Shown: positions 42,215 to 51,478, counted from the first letter of the stretch. The stretch is 64,000 bases of DNA from Clostridiales bacterium (GCA_022801595.1 JAAWSO010000002.1:124001-188000); one strand, 5' to 3'. Made by a program: numbers and translations. The notes: generated from the letters alone by a model not told the origin.

Positions 42215-43444
42215 ATGCTGACATTAGATAAAGTTTATCACGCGGCGTTTGTGCTGCGGGACGTTATCCGTAAAACCGACCTGATCCATGCGCCGAACAT
42301 CAACCCGGAAAGCGAGATTTATCTGAAAACCGAAAATTTACAGGTAACTGGTTCTTTTAAGGTGCGGGGAGCGTATTACAAAATATCCCAGCTTTCGGAA
42401 GAAGAAAAAGCAAAGGGGGTTATCGCTTGTTCCGCAGGGAACCACGCCCAGGGCGTAGCTTTGGCCGCCACAAAAAACGGCATCCAATCTCTGATTTGTA
42501 TCCCGGATGGCGCCCCGATTTCCAAGGTGGAGGCCACGAAAAAATATGGCGCCGACGTTCTCCTGGTGAATGGGGTTTATGACGACGCGTACAACAAAGC
42601 CCGGGAAATCCAGGAGCAGGAGGGCAGCACCTTTATCCATCCCTTTGACGATGAGGATGTGATTGCCGGGCAGGGGAGCATCGGACTGGAGCTGCTGGAT
42701 CAATTGCCGGATTTGGACGCAGTCATTGTACCCATTGGCGGCGGCGGCTTGATCGGCGGAGTTGCTTTCGCCATCAAATCTTTGAATCCCAACTGCAAGG
42801 TGTATGGGGTGCAGGCAAGCGGCGCACCGTCTATGTACAATTCCATCGCCCGCCACGAGCGGGAAACATTGTCCAATGTATCCACTATTGCAGACGGCAT
42901 TGCCGTCAAGCAGCCGGGTCAGTTGACCTATGAGCTGTGTGAAAAATACGTGGATGAAATTGTCACGGTGACCGACGACGAGGTTTCCACTGCGATCCTG
43001 GCTTTGATTGAGCAGCAGAAGCTGATTGCCGAAGGAGCCGGCGCGGTAGCGGTAGCGGCCGCCTTGTTTAATAAGGTGGATGTGAAGGGCAAGAAAGTCG
43101 TTTGTTTGGTGTCTGGAGGCAACATCGACGTAACCATTTTGTCCCGTGTCATTACCCGCGGCTTGCTTAAGGCTGGGCGTTCCGCAGATATCACAGTAGA
43201 ATTGATGGATAAGCCAGGACAGCTCCGGGATGTTTCCGCAATTATTGCAGAGTTGGGAGGCAATGTGGTTTCGGTGCATCATGACCGTTCGGGAGAAAAC
43301 ACCCATATCGACGCCTGCTATCTGCACTTGGTGATGGAGACCAAGGATCACGCCCATATCGCACAAATCCGCAAGGCGCTGACCGATCATGGATATAAAA
43401 TCATTAGCCAATCCTGCACATATTTACCGGAACAGACAGAATAA
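42215..43444 (+). CDS. ilvA: IlvA, threonine ammonia-lyase with C-terminal ACT domain
   Basis: The pyridoxal-phosphate enzyme deaminates threonine to 2-oxobutyrate, the isoleucine precursor. The cofactor lysine is in TGSFKVRGAYYKI, and SAGNHAQGVALAA, VPIGGGGLIGGVA and CLVSGGNIDV are also present. Residues 325-405 form one ACT domain (ITVELMDKPGQLRDVSAIIAELGGNVVSVHHDR). This is the 400-residue form, not the long form with two regulatory domains. Location in the T-box operon supports a biosynthetic role. Confidence 0.93.
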   Translation: MLTLDKVYHAAFVLRDVIRKTDLIHAPNINPESEIYLKTENLQVTGSFKVRGAYYKISQLSEEEKAKGVIACSAGNHAQGVALAATKNGIQSLICIPDGAPISKVEATKKYGADVLLVNGVYDDAYNKAREIQEQEGSTFIHPFDDEDVIAGQGSIGLELLDQLPDLDAVIVPIGGGGLIGGVAFAIKSLNPNCKVYGVQASGAPSMYNSIARHERETLSNVSTIADGIAVKQPGQLTYELCEKYVDEIVTVTDDEVSTAILALIEQQKLIAEGAGAVAVAAALFNKVDVKGKKVVCLVSGGNIDVTILSRVITRGLLKAGRSADITVELMDKPGQLRDVSAIIAELGGNVVSVHHDRSGENTHIDACYLHLVMETKDHAHIAQIRKALTDHGYKIISQSCTYLPEQTE

Positions 43445-43475
43445 GTTTGGAGATTAGAAAAAGGGGAAATGCATC

Positions 43476-43850
43476 ATGATGAAAAAAGTTTCAACAGAGA
43501 AAGCTCCGGCAGCCATTGGCCCATACTCCCAGGCGATCCTTGCTGGAAATCTGCTGTATTCCAGCGGCCAGATTCCGATTGATCCGGCTACCGGAAATTT
43601 GGTGGACGGGGATGTGACCGCACAAGCCGAGCAGGTGATGAAGAATTTGCAAGCTGTGTTGGAGGCAGGCGGAACCTCCTTTGAGCGGGTGGTCAAAGCG
43701 ACCTGTTTCTTGGCTGATATGGAGGATTTCGCGGCTTTTAACGAGGTCTATGAGAAGTATTTTGTCAGTAAGCCGGCCCGTTCCTGCGTGGCTGTGAAAC
43801 GGCTGCCCAAAAACGCGCTGGTAGAAGTAGAAGTTACCGCTTTGCTCTAA
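43476..43850 (+). CDS. ridA: RidA, reactive imine/enamine deaminase
   Basis: RidA hydrolyses the unstable 2-aminoacrylate and 2-aminocrotonate released by threonine and serine dehydratases. The protein has [28 protein letters not shown] and the catalytic arginine in [25 protein letters not shown]. It is 124 residues long, as usual. It sits directly after ilvA, whose product it detoxifies. Start is one of two adjacent ATG codons. Confidence 0.94.
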   Translation: MMKKVSTEKAPAAIGPYSQAILAGNLLYSSGQIPIDPATGNLVDGDVTAQAEQVMKNLQAVLEAGGTSFERVVKATCFLADMEDFAAFNEVYEKYFVSKPARSCVAVKRLPKNALVEVEVTALL

Positions 43851-43854
43851 AGGA

Positions 43855-43910
43855 AAAAATTCACGGTATGTTGTGACCAAAAATTGGAACAATAATGCCG
43901 TGAATTTTTT
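43855..43910 (+). terminator. Terminator of the ilv operon
   Basis: AAAAATTCACGG and CCGTGAATTTTTT form a 12-bp stem around a 31-base loop and end in a T run. It lies a few bases after ridA. Confidence 0.75.
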
Positions 43911-43928
43911 GTTTGGGTTACAATTTAT

Positions 43929-43960
43929 TTGCAAATCCGAATGCGCAGGTGTGGTACAAT
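43929..43960 (+). promoter_or_regulatory. Probable extended -10 promoter of the M3 peptidase gene
   Basis: TGGTACAAT gives a TG-extended -10 box, with a distant TTGCAA 20 bases upstream. A repeat CGGTAC...CGGTAC lies in the following 130-base leader, whose role is unknown. Confidence 0.45.
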
Positions 43961-44093
43961 AAACACACAGAGGCAGCAATGCGTGCGACGGTACTTTTTA
44001 AAAAGGAACGGTACTGCGCAATGTGCCTACCACAGCTGTAAACTACAAAACAAAAGCAAAAATTTTTTCCAAAAATAAGGAGGCAGATTTCGG

Positions 44094-45779
44094 ATGAAAT
44101 TTTCTCAAATGGAATATCAACGGCCCGACATGGAACGGTTGGTGCAGGGGTATCAAGTTATCACCGAGGAGTTTCCAAAGTGTTCATCATCCGAGGAACA
44201 AATGCAGTGTATTCTGCGTCATGAAAAGATGTTTGCAGAATACCAGACCATGAGTACCCTAGCTTTTATTCGCCACAGCATTGACACTACCGACGAGTTT
44301 TACGATAAAGAGCATGGCTTTTTCAACGAAAATTCCCCGGAGCTTCAGGAATATATTCAAGCCTTTAAAAAGGCAGTGGTACAGTCTCGATTCCGCCGTG
44401 AGCTGGAGGAGAAATTAGGAAAGCTGTTTTTCCGCAACATTGAGATTTCGCTCAAGACCTTTTCCCCGGAGATTATCGACTTGCTCAAGGAAGAAAACCA
44501 GTTGACCACAGAATATGAAAAGCTGCTGGCTTCCGCAAAAATTCCATTTGATGGCGAGGAGCTGAATTTATCCAGTATCATCAAATATCAGCAGTCAGAA
44601 GATCGGGAAATCCGCAAGCAAGCTTGGAAAAAGACCGCGGAATTCTTTTCTGCCAATCAGCAAAAACTGGATGAACTGTATGATAAGCTGGTGAAAAACC
44701 GGGATCAGCAAGCCAAGAAATTGGGCTATGACAATTTTATTCAGCTTGGTTACGACCGTTTGGGACGCAATTGTTATCAAGCGGATGAGGTGAAAATTTT
44801 CCGGGAGCAGATTGTTAAGGATTTGGTGCCAGTCACACAGAAAATCCGGGAAAACCAAAAGAAACGGGTTGGGCTGCCTCACATTGGATTTGTGGATGTC
44901 AACGCTTATTTCCCAGACGGCAATCCCAAACCTCAGGGTGGCGCTCAAGAACTGGTGCAGGCGGCGCAAAAAATGTACGATGAAATGAGCCCGGTGACCG
45001 GGGAGTTTTTCCGGTTTATGCGGGAAAATGAGCTGTTTGATCTGGAAAGCAAACATGGCAAGCAGGGAGGCGGCTATTGCACAGAACTGACCAGCTATCG
45101 TTCTCCTTTTATTTTTTCTAACTTCAATGGAACCTCCGGGGATGTGGATGTTTTGACCCATGAGGCCGGCCATGCGTTGGAAACGTATTTGCTGCGCGAC
45201 GTGGAAATCCGGGAAAATGCGGAGTATACCATGGAAACTGCCGAGGTACATTCGATGTCTATGGAACTGTTTGCCCGGCCTTGGTGCGAATTGTTTTTCG
45301 GCAAGGATACAGAAAAATTCCTGGTGTATCAGTTGGAATCGGCCTTAAATTTTATTCCTTATGGCTGTATGGTGGATGAATTCCAGCACCTTGTTTATGA
45401 AAAGCCAGATTTATCCCCGGAGGAGCGGAAAGAAGTTTGGCTGAAGCTGGAGAACAAGTATCGGCCTTGGATGGATTTTGAAGGGTTGGAATTTTTCCAG
45501 GATGGAGGCGGCTATCAGCGTCAGCACCATATCTATTCTTTTCCGTTCTATTATATTGATTACTGTTTGGCCCAAACGGTGGCCTTGGAATTCTGGTCCG
45601 CTTCCAATCAAGATTGGCAAGAAGCCTTTGACCGATATTTGGAATTCCTCAAACAGAGCGGCGACCATACTTTTGTCCAGGTGGTGGAGCAGGCTGGTTT
45701 GAAACTGCCGTTCCGGCCAAACTGCTTGGAGGCTTTGAGCCAAGAAATTCTAAAGTGGGTGGAAAAAGCGGCCCTCTAG
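44094..45779 (+). CDS. M3-family oligoendopeptidase
   Basis: The zinc motif HEAGHALE in VDVLTHEAGHALETYLL and the downstream glutamate in METAEVHSMSMELFARPW place it in the M3 family (thimet oligopeptidase/PepF type). The 561 residues match the clostridial members. GGYCTELTSYRSPFIFSNFNGT and the C-terminal YIDYCLAQTVALEFW are also typical. No signal peptide is visible, so it should degrade short peptides in the cytoplasm. It is transcribed alone. Confidence 0.92.
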   Translation: MKFSQMEYQRPDMERLVQGYQVITEEFPKCSSSEEQMQCILRHEKMFAEYQTMSTLAFIRHSIDTTDEFYDKEHGFFNENSPELQEYIQAFKKAVVQSRFRRELEEKLGKLFFRNIEISLKTFSPEIIDLLKEENQLTTEYEKLLASAKIPFDGEELNLSSIIKYQQSEDREIRKQAWKKTAEFFSANQQKLDELYDKLVKNRDQQAKKLGYDNFIQLGYDRLGRNCYQADEVKIFREQIVKDLVPVTQKIRENQKKRVGLPHIGFVDVNAYFPDGNPKPQGGAQELVQAAQKMYDEMSPVTGEFFRFMRENELFDLESKHGKQGGGYCTELTSYRSPFIFSNFNGTSGDVDVLTHEAGHALETYLLRDVEIRENAEYTMETAEVHSMSMELFARPWCELFFGKDTEKFLVYQLESALNFIPYGCMVDEFQHLVYEKPDLSPEERKEVWLKLENKYRPWMDFEGLEFFQDGGGYQRQHHIYSFPFYYIDYCLAQTVALEFWSASNQDWQEAFDRYLEFLKQSGDHTFVQVVEQAGLKLPFRPNCLEALSQEILKWVEKAAL

Positions 45780-46090
45780 CCGGGCTGCGAGCTGTCTTTT
45801 TCGTTCGAGGTCAACGAGTTGACGTTTGGTTCGTGGGTACGTTGGTCTCTCGCTTGGCTGACAGAGAAATTGCTTCCTGCTGCGGGCGCGCCAATTTTTT
45901 TTCTCACTCTAACACAAACGGATTTCTTCTGCCTTTTCCTCTCAAAGGCAGCGAGGCGTTGAGGGGGCAATCCCAGCTTTTCGACGTAACAATAGACTTT
46001 ATCCTCCTATCCAACGACCAGGAGGGGAGGATTGAATATGAAACCGTGAGCAACCCGATCAAGGAGGGCATTTCTCATGGATCGGAAAAA
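45780..46090. other. Intergenic stretch after the peptidase gene with small hairpins and tiny frames
   Basis: No gene of normal size is supported; the 45755-46390 track ORF has no family features. Palindromes GTCAAC-GA-GTTGAC and GCCTTT...AAAGGC occur. Two strong ribosome sites precede minute frames: GGAGGGGAGG before ATG-AAA-CCG-TGA (46039-46050), and AAGGAGGG before MDRKKPARR (46078-46107). The second frame runs into the terminator stem. This may be a decayed element or a leader-type arrangement. Confidence 0.35.
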
Positions 46091-46131
46091 ACCAGCACGC
46101 AGATAAAAGCCTTCTGTGTGCTGGTCTTTTT
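46091..46131 (+). terminator. Intrinsic terminator downstream of the peptidase region
   Basis: ACCAGCAC-GCAGA and TCTGT-GTGCTGGT pair around a short loop and are followed by CTTTTTG. It stands between the peptidase gene and the convergent flippase gene. Confidence 0.7.
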
Positions 46132-46189
46132 GTATGTGGATCCAAATTTCCGGTATCGGCCGGATGAACAGCGGACGAATATGAGGAAA

Positions 46190-47773
46190 TTAAGGCTTAC
46201 TATGGGAAGGGCAGGGGCGGTTTTTCTCCCTCTTTTTTGTCAGAAAAATGCTGCGCACCCACTCCTGGTCATATTTTCGAAAGCTTCCCGAAATCCGCAG
46301 CAGCGCATAGTAAAAAATACCGGAAGCCAGGATTTCCACTACGCAGCGCAGCCAATCTGCGATACCGTCAACAGGCAATATTTTCGCTAAAAAAGTAACC
46401 GTCAGAGTGGAAATTCCCCCGCATAAAGCAGGCTTGAGAATCCAATCCATAAACTTGATCTGGACTTCCGCTACTTTGATGAGGCGGTGGATGCTCAAGG
46501 TAGCGTTAAAGATCGTGCTGAAAAACAGGACGCAAAGATATCCTTTGCTGCCGGTGTATGGGATGAGGAAAAAGATCAGCACCACCCGGATGGCGGAGTC
46601 GGAAAAGTTGTATTTTAAGGAATGGAGCTGTTGATCCAACCCTTTCAAAATGCCGTCCACCACGCTGTCCAAATAGAATAATGGGACCAAAGGGGCAAGC
46701 AAGCGCAGCAGAGCGCCGGCTTGTTCTTTTTGGTAAAAGGCCATGCCCAGCTCATGGGAAAAGGCTAGGAAAACAGAGGTTACGAAAATGGAAAACAGCA
46801 AAGTTAATTGAAAGGAACGGCTGGTTGCCCGGTTGATAAAACGTTTGTGCCCGCAGGCATTGGCTTCCGACATTTCCGGGATCAGCAGGGAGGAAAAGGC
46901 GATCAAAAAGGAGGAAGGAAAATATAAAATCGGCATCACCATACCGTGGATCATGCCGTATTCACTCAGAGAATTTTGGGAGGAAGCGCCGTATTTTCGA
47001 AAGCCTATAGGGATTAAAATGTTTTCCAGTGCGCTCAGCCCACTGCGAAGGGTGGAACTGAAGGTAATCGGCAAAGCAATGTGGCAGATCTTGTGGAGAA
47101 TCCCGGTGCTTTTTTGGGGCCGTTGGCCGTTTTGGATCCGTTTTACATGGAACCAATACATTATATAGATAAAAAGGAAAGAGGCTACCTCTCCCACTGT
47201 AGAACCGATCATAATGGCACGGCATCCATGCTCCAGACCGGACGGCGCGAAAAAGCTGAAAATTACCACGGTCACGCCGATGGTCACCACTTGCTCCAAA
47301 ACCTCTCCCACAGCGGATTTTACCACACCGCGCACCGCGAGAAAATATCCTTTTAAACAGGAACAGAGCGCCATAAACGGGAGCCCAAAGGCTAAGATCT
47401 TAAGGGAGGAAATTATCCGTCCGTCACCGAGGATGGAATGGCCAATCCAGTCTGCGGAGAAATACATAGCGGTCATGGCGGCCAGGCTAAGGCAGGCGCT
47501 GAACAGTAGGCATTTCCGCACGCCGCTGCGGACTGTTTGGGGCTGATGATCGGCAATGGCTTCGGAAACCAGTCGGGTGACCGCCAAACTGATTCCTGAT
47601 GTGGACAGGGTAATGGCCAGGACAAACACGGAAAAAACCAACTGATACAGGCCCATTCCCTCCGCGCCGATTTTGGAGGTGAGATATACCCGGTAGCTGA
47701 TGTTCATGGTGCGGAGTAAGAGGGAGGAGGCTGTGAGCAGGACAGCGTTCAAAAAGAAAACACGTTTTTTCAT
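46190..47773 (-). CDS. SpoVB/MurJ-like polysaccharide flippase
   Basis: The 527-residue protein has about 14 hydrophobic segments and belongs to the MOP flippase group. The start KKRVFFLNAVLLTASSLLLRTMNISYRVYLTSKIGAEGMGLYQLVFSVF and the motif TLRSGLSALENILIPIGFRKYG are like the clostridial stage V sporulation protein B group. Members move lipid-linked precursors across the membrane, SpoVB for spore cortex. Several paralogues usually exist, so the exact role here is uncertain. The gene stands alone between two plus-strand genes. Confidence 0.85.
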   Translation of the reverse strand: MKKRVFFLNAVLLTASSLLLRTMNISYRVYLTSKIGAEGMGLYQLVFSVFVLAITLSTSGISLAVTRLVSEAIADHQPQTVRSGVRKCLLFSACLSLAAMTAMYFSADWIGHSILGDGRIISSLKILAFGLPFMALCSCLKGYFLAVRGVVKSAVGEVLEQVVTIGVTVVIFSFFAPSGLEHGCRAIMIGSTVGEVASFLFIYIMYWFHVKRIQNGQRPQKSTGILHKICHIALPITFSSTLRSGLSALENILIPIGFRKYGASSQNSLSEYGMIHGMVMPILYFPSSFLIAFSSLLIPEMSEANACGHKRFINRATSRSFQLTLLFSIFVTSVFLAFSHELGMAFYQKEQAGALLRLLAPLVPLFYLDSVVDGILKGLDQQLHSLKYNFSDSAIRVVLIFFLIPYTGSKGYLCVLFFSTIFNATLSIHRLIKVAEVQIKFMDWILKPALCGGISTLTVTFLAKILPVDGIADWLRCVVEILASGIFYYALLRISGSFRKYDQEWVRSIFLTKKREKNRPCPSHSKP

Positions 47774-47893
47774 AACATCGGTGACCTCATCTGTGATTTT
47801 TCAAAAGAAATTTTTGATTTCCTTCTATCATGGTATGTCTGCGATTGGGCAGAAATGAGACGATTTCAAAAAACGCTCAAGCTCATTTTTTAT

Positions 47894-47922
47894 TTGCAGA
47901 AAGGGACGTTGTATGGTATGAT
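47894..47922 (+). promoter_or_regulatory. Sigma-A promoter of prmA
   Basis: TTGCAG, 17 bases, then TATGAT with a TG extension just before it. The prmA start is about 60 bases downstream of the expected transcript start. Confidence 0.65.
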
Positions 47923-47990
47923 AACAACAAAAAAGTGATTTTATTTCCATAAAAATAGAGCTTGCAAGGATAAATGAGGAGGAATCTGGC

Positions 47991-48956
47991 ATGGATTGGA
48001 CAGAAGTGGCGATTACGGTAGACGCCAAGGATGTGGACAAGGCTGGGGACATCGCCCAGATGGTAGTGCCGTATGGGATTTATATTGAAGATTATTCCAA
48101 CTTGGAGCAGGAAGCATGGGAAATTGCCCACATTGATTTGATTGACGAGGAACTGCTCAAAAAAGACCGGACCAAGGGGATTATCCATGTCTATATCAGT
48201 CCCGAGGAAAGCCCAGCAGAAGCCATTGCATTCCTCAGCGAACGGTATACGGCGGAACAAATTCCCCACACCATTACCACTGCCGACTGTGTGATGGAGG
48301 ACTGGATCAATAATTGGAAAAAATATTTTAAGCCAATTGAGGTGGGACACAGTATTCTCATCCGCCCAACCTGGGAGGAGGATTACGACGCAAAAGGCCG
48401 ACGGGTACTGCATTTGGAGCCCGGCTTGGCGTTTGGCACTGGAACCCATGAGACTACCCGTCTCTGTATTGAGCTGATTGAGGATTACCTTCGCCCCCAA
48501 ATGGACATTTTGGATGTGGGCTGTGGCAGCGGGATTTTGTCTGTGGCGGCTCTTTTAATGGGGGGACAAAGCGCCGTTGGGGTGGATATTGACGAGCTGG
48601 CTGTGAAAACCGCTGTGGAAAATGCCAAGATCAACCAGGTGGACAGCCGTTTCACGGCCATTGCGGGCAATCTGACGGAAAAAGTACAGGGCAAATTCCA
48701 CATGATTGTGGCTAATATTGTGGCGGACATCATCATCGAACTGACCCAGGATATTGAGCAGTTTATGTATGACGATACGGTGTACATCATGAGCGGGATC
48801 ATCGACACCCGGGAACAGGACGTGCTTCAGGCTTTAGAGAAAGACTTTGAGATCATCGACCGCCGTTGGGAAAAGGGCTGGGTCGCTTTGGCTGCCCAGA
48901 AAAAACGCCGGCAGGTTGGAGACATTGATTGGTCCAGCTTTAAAATTTTTGGATAA
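47991..48956 (+). CDS. prmA: PrmA, ribosomal protein L11 methyltransferase
   Basis: PrmA methylates lysines and the N terminus of L11. The N-terminal substrate domain (MDWTEVAITVDAKDVDKAGDIAQMVVPYGIYIEDY) is followed by the methyltransferase core: EPGLAFGTGTHETTRLCIELIED, ILDVGCGSGILSVAALLMG and IVANIVADIIIEL. At 321 residues it is of normal length. A strong AGGAGG site precedes the ATG. The dcd gene follows after 14 bases. Confidence 0.95.
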   Translation: MDWTEVAITVDAKDVDKAGDIAQMVVPYGIYIEDYSNLEQEAWEIAHIDLIDEELLKKDRTKGIIHVYISPEESPAEAIAFLSERYTAEQIPHTITTADCVMEDWINNWKKYFKPIEVGHSILIRPTWEEDYDAKGRRVLHLEPGLAFGTGTHETTRLCIELIEDYLRPQMDILDVGCGSGILSVAALLMGGQSAVGVDIDELAVKTAVENAKINQVDSRFTAIAGNLTEKVQGKFHMIVANIVADIIIELTQDIEQFMYDDTVYIMSGIIDTREQDVLQALEKDFEIIDRRWEKGWVALAAQKKRRQVGDIDWSSFKIFG

Positions 48957-48970
48957 GGGGGAGAGCCAGC

Positions 48971-49498
48971 GTGATATTATCAGGACGAGAAATTGCACAG
49001 CAGGTGGAGCAAGGGAACATTACGATTCAGCCGTTTGACCGGAAGAAAGTGAATCCCAATAGCTATAATCTATCCCTGCACAATGAGTTGTTGGTATATG
49101 AAAATGAGGTGTTGGACATGAAAAAGCCCAACCCCACTCAATTGCTGACCATTCCAAAAGAGGGCCTTTTGTTGGAACCAGGCAAGCTGTATCTAGGCCG
49201 CACCAAGGAGTTTACCACCACCAGCAAGTTTGTGCCTATGCTGGAAGGCCGTTCTTCCACTGGGCGGCTTGGGCTTTGCATCCATGTGACCGCTGGTTTT
49301 GGAGACATTGGTTTCGCCGGATACTGGACTTTGGAAATCCATTGCATTCATCCTTTAATCATTTATCCTGATATTGACGTATGCCAGATTTATTACCATA
49401 CCATCCAGGGGGATTTTGACCTGTACGACAGCGGCAAATATCAGAATAATACCGGAATCCAGCCCAGCCTCATGTACAAAGATTTCGAATCAGATTAA
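48971..49498 (+). CDS. dcd: Dcd, dCTP deaminase
   Basis: Dcd converts dCTP to dUTP for thymidylate synthesis. LSGREIAQQVEQGNITIQPFD, NPNSYNLSLHNEL, the active-site arginine and serines in EGRSSTGRLGLCIH, and the catalytic glutamate in FAGYWTLEIHC fit the family. The 175-residue length is normal. The start is GTG with GGGGGAGAG upstream. It is probably co-transcribed with prmA. Confidence 0.92.
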   Translation: MILSGREIAQQVEQGNITIQPFDRKKVNPNSYNLSLHNELLVYENEVLDMKKPNPTQLLTIPKEGLLLEPGKLYLGRTKEFTTTSKFVPMLEGRSSTGRLGLCIHVTAGFGDIGFAGYWTLEIHCIHPLIIYPDIDVCQIYYHTIQGDFDLYDSGKYQNNTGIQPSLMYKDFESD

Positions 49499-49850
49499 GG
49501 TCGGCTCGGCTAATGAGCTGGCCATTCGCTTGCGTGTACCCTCATACCTCGTTTGGCAGAATTTTTTTATGCTGCGGCGCTCCAGTTCGGTTATATGTTC
49601 CCGATGCTCTCAGAGAGCAAACGCAATAGTATCGTCGGCCTTGATAAAGGCGGCAGGGTAGAGGAATGGAGTCCTCTCGTTCACTTTGACGAGCGAGAAC
49701 TAAAATATTCGCATCGTGCTTGTATGGAATCAAAATTCCCGATAGGTCTCGGAAGCAAGCGTAAAAGTTACTTCTCGGAAATTGATTTCGGCCTCGAAAG
49801 AGCAAAGTGATGAGGCAACCGAATTAAATGGATGAAATAGACGAAAAAAT
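49499..49850. repeat. Noncoding stretch after dcd holding a copy of the dispersed repeat
   Basis: Bases 49681-49750 align with 15849-15918 upstream of cbiK, sharing CATCGTGCTTGTATGG exactly and much of the flanks. The rest (short hairpins such as CTCTCAGAGAG around 49610) is not recognised. Track ORFs on both strands here look incidental. The region lies between the dcd stop and a terminator, so it is probably in the dcd 3' UTR. Confidence 0.5.
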
Positions 49851-49880
49851 GCGCGGAGGAAATTTCTCCGCGCTTTTCTT
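49851..49880. terminator. Bidirectional terminator between dcd and the NTF2-like gene
   Basis: GCGCGGAG-GAAATTT-CTCCGCGC is followed by TTTTCTTTTT on the plus strand and by ATTTTTTC on the minus strand. It serves both converging transcripts. Confidence 0.85.
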
Positions 49881-49911
49881 TTTGGAATGCTGTGTGCAAA
49901 CTTGTTTTAGG

Positions 49912-50304
49912 TTAAAGAAGCAGAAGCTCCGTGCCATAAGAATTATCGATGGCGCAGAGCCAATCACCGTCTTTGTTTTTGCGAAATACATAGGTAGCCT
50001 TTCGTTCCGCTGGGTATGGGGAATCGGTCATCAGCGGGGTTTCCACCATCGTGTGGGCCAGCACCAAAGCGGTGTCTCCCGCTTCCAAAATCACCATTTC
50101 TTTTTGACTGGGCCGCATTTCTCCGCGGTAATACTCCAAAATCCGATGAAATGCCGGTTCTATCTGTTCTTTGCCCCGGGCGACTACGCCAGGCTTAACT
50201 ACCAGAATTGCGTCATCGGCGTAAAAGTCCATCAGTTTTTTCAAGTCCTGCAGGGCAATGGCCTCGTCTGCCTGCTTGATCAATGTTTTGATTGGATGTC
50301 CCAT
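49912..50304 (-). CDS. SnoaL/DUF4440-like small protein of the NTF2 fold
   Basis: The 130 residues (IKQADEAIALQDLKKLMDFYADDAILVVKPGVVARGKEQIEPAFHRILEYY ... DSPYPAERKATYVFRKNKDGDWLCAIDNSYG) have the pattern of NTF2-fold proteins of the SnoaL/DUF4440 group. These bind or isomerise small molecules in varied settings, and the ligand cannot be told. The ATG lies one base after the pheA stop with AAAGGAG inside pheA, so it is translated together with pheA. Confidence 0.75.
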   Translation of the reverse strand: MGHPIKTLIKQADEAIALQDLKKLMDFYADDAILVVKPGVVARGKEQIEPAFHRILEYYRGEMRPSQKEMVILEAGDTALVLAHTMVETPLMTDSPYPAERKATYVFRKNKDGDWLCAIDNSYGTELLLL

Positions 50305-50305
50305 T

Positions 50306-51478
50306 TTATACGCTCCTTTCGGTTAATTCCACATAGTTTCCAAGGAAAGAAAAGTTTGGCATCTCACTGGAAAGTTCACAAATTAAATCCAGGGTTTTGG
50401 GATTGGATACGTTTCCGGTGAAGTCTAAGTAAAAATCATATTCAAACCGGTCTCCTTCGCTGACGCTGTCACTGGAAATGGGGCGGGATTCGATTTTCGT
50501 CAAGTTCAGCCCGTTCATGGCGAACCGGACCAATACGCTGTACAGGGAGCCGGTGGTGTGGGGGAGGGAGAAACACAGGCTGATCTTATTAGCGTCCTCT
50601 GGGAGAAGCAAATCCCGGTGGATGGCGATGAATCGGGTGCGGTTCCGGTCGTTGTTCTGTACGTTTTCGGCTAGGATTTTCAGGCCGTATTCCTCAGCGG
50701 CGATCCGGGAGCAGATGACCCCATAAGAGGGGTTCTGTTTTTCCCCAGCCATTTTGGCGGCAGTGGCGGTATTGGAATATTCTATGCTCTCCCAGTGATG
50801 CTTGGCGATCAGTTCTGAGCATTGGGCGAGAGCCTGGGGATGGGAATAGATGGTGCGAATGGTTTCTAAGCTGCCGTTTTGGGGAACCGCCAGGCAGTGG
50901 TTGATTTTCAAAGTAGTGGCTCCAACGATGCGGAAGCGGTACTTTAAAATCAGGTCATATACCTCTGTCACAGAGCCAGCGGAGGAATTTTCAACAGGGA
51001 CCAGTCCGAAAGCGGCATCGCCCCGTTCTACAGACTGGAACACCTCCTGAAAGCATTCGTAAAAGGCGATGTTCCGGCTGGGGAACAGCAGGCGGGCGGC
51101 TTCATGGGAATGGGAACCGTCTACGCCCGGACAGGCAATGGTCTGGCCCAGGGAGCTTTCGTCTAGGGTGGGGCGGCGTTCCAGAGCTTGTTCTACCTCC
51201 TTGCGGGTTTCACTGCCGCTGAGCATCATTTTGTGCTGGCGGGCACGGCTGAGGGCCATCATGGTGGTATAGAGCATTTTCGCTTCACAGTCGTATTCCT
51301 CGGCGCGGGATGCGACTTTATTCAAAATCTGCTCTTCCCGTTCGGCGTTAAAAATCGGGAGATTGGTTTCCATTTTGGTTTTGGCTACCACTTCGGCGCA
51401 CTTCATCCGCTCCACAAACAACGGGAGAAGCTGGGCGTCAATTTCATCAATTTTTTGTCGGATTTTGTTGAGAGACAT
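50306..51478 (-). CDS. pheA: PheA, chorismate mutase with prephenate dehydratase (P-protein)
   Basis: Residues 1-90 form an AroQ-type chorismate mutase (LNKIRQKIDEIDAQLLPLFVERMKCAEVVA). Residues 110-290 form the prephenate dehydratase (FGLVPVENSSAGSVTEVYDLI, YSHPQALAQCSELI, DRNRTRFIAI). Residues 300-388 form an ACT domain with LTKIESRP, which binds phenylalanine for feedback inhibition. At 390 residues the order matches the E. coli P-protein. It supplies the phenylalanine branch that the aro-tyrA operon lacks. Confidence 0.95.
   Translation of the reverse strand: MSLNKIRQKIDEIDAQLLPLFVERMKCAEVVAKTKMETNLPIFNAEREEQILNKVASRAEEYDCEAKMLYTTMMALSRARQHKMMLSGSETRKEVEQALERRPTLDESSLGQTIACPGVDGSHSHEAARLLFPSRNIAFYECFQEVFQSVERGDAAFGLVPVENSSAGSVTEVYDLILKYRFRIVGATTLKINHCLAVPQNGSLETIRTIYSHPQALAQCSELIAKHHWESIEYSNTATAAKMAGEKQNPSYGVICSRIAAEEYGLKILAENVQNNDRNRTRFIAIHRDLLLPEDANKISLCFSLPHTTGSLYSVLVRFAMNGLNLTKIESRPISSDSVSEGDRFEYDFYLDFTGNVSNPKTLDLICELSSEMPNFSFLGNYVELTERSV

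Noticed and set aside
45755-46390. 211-residue ORF after the M3 peptidase gene
   Set aside because: It overlaps the peptidase end, passes through a terminator and runs antisense into the flippase gene, with no family features.
49542-49810. ORFs of 85-87 residues on both strands after dcd
   Set aside because: They overlap each other over repeat sequence and show no protein-like conservation I can recognise.
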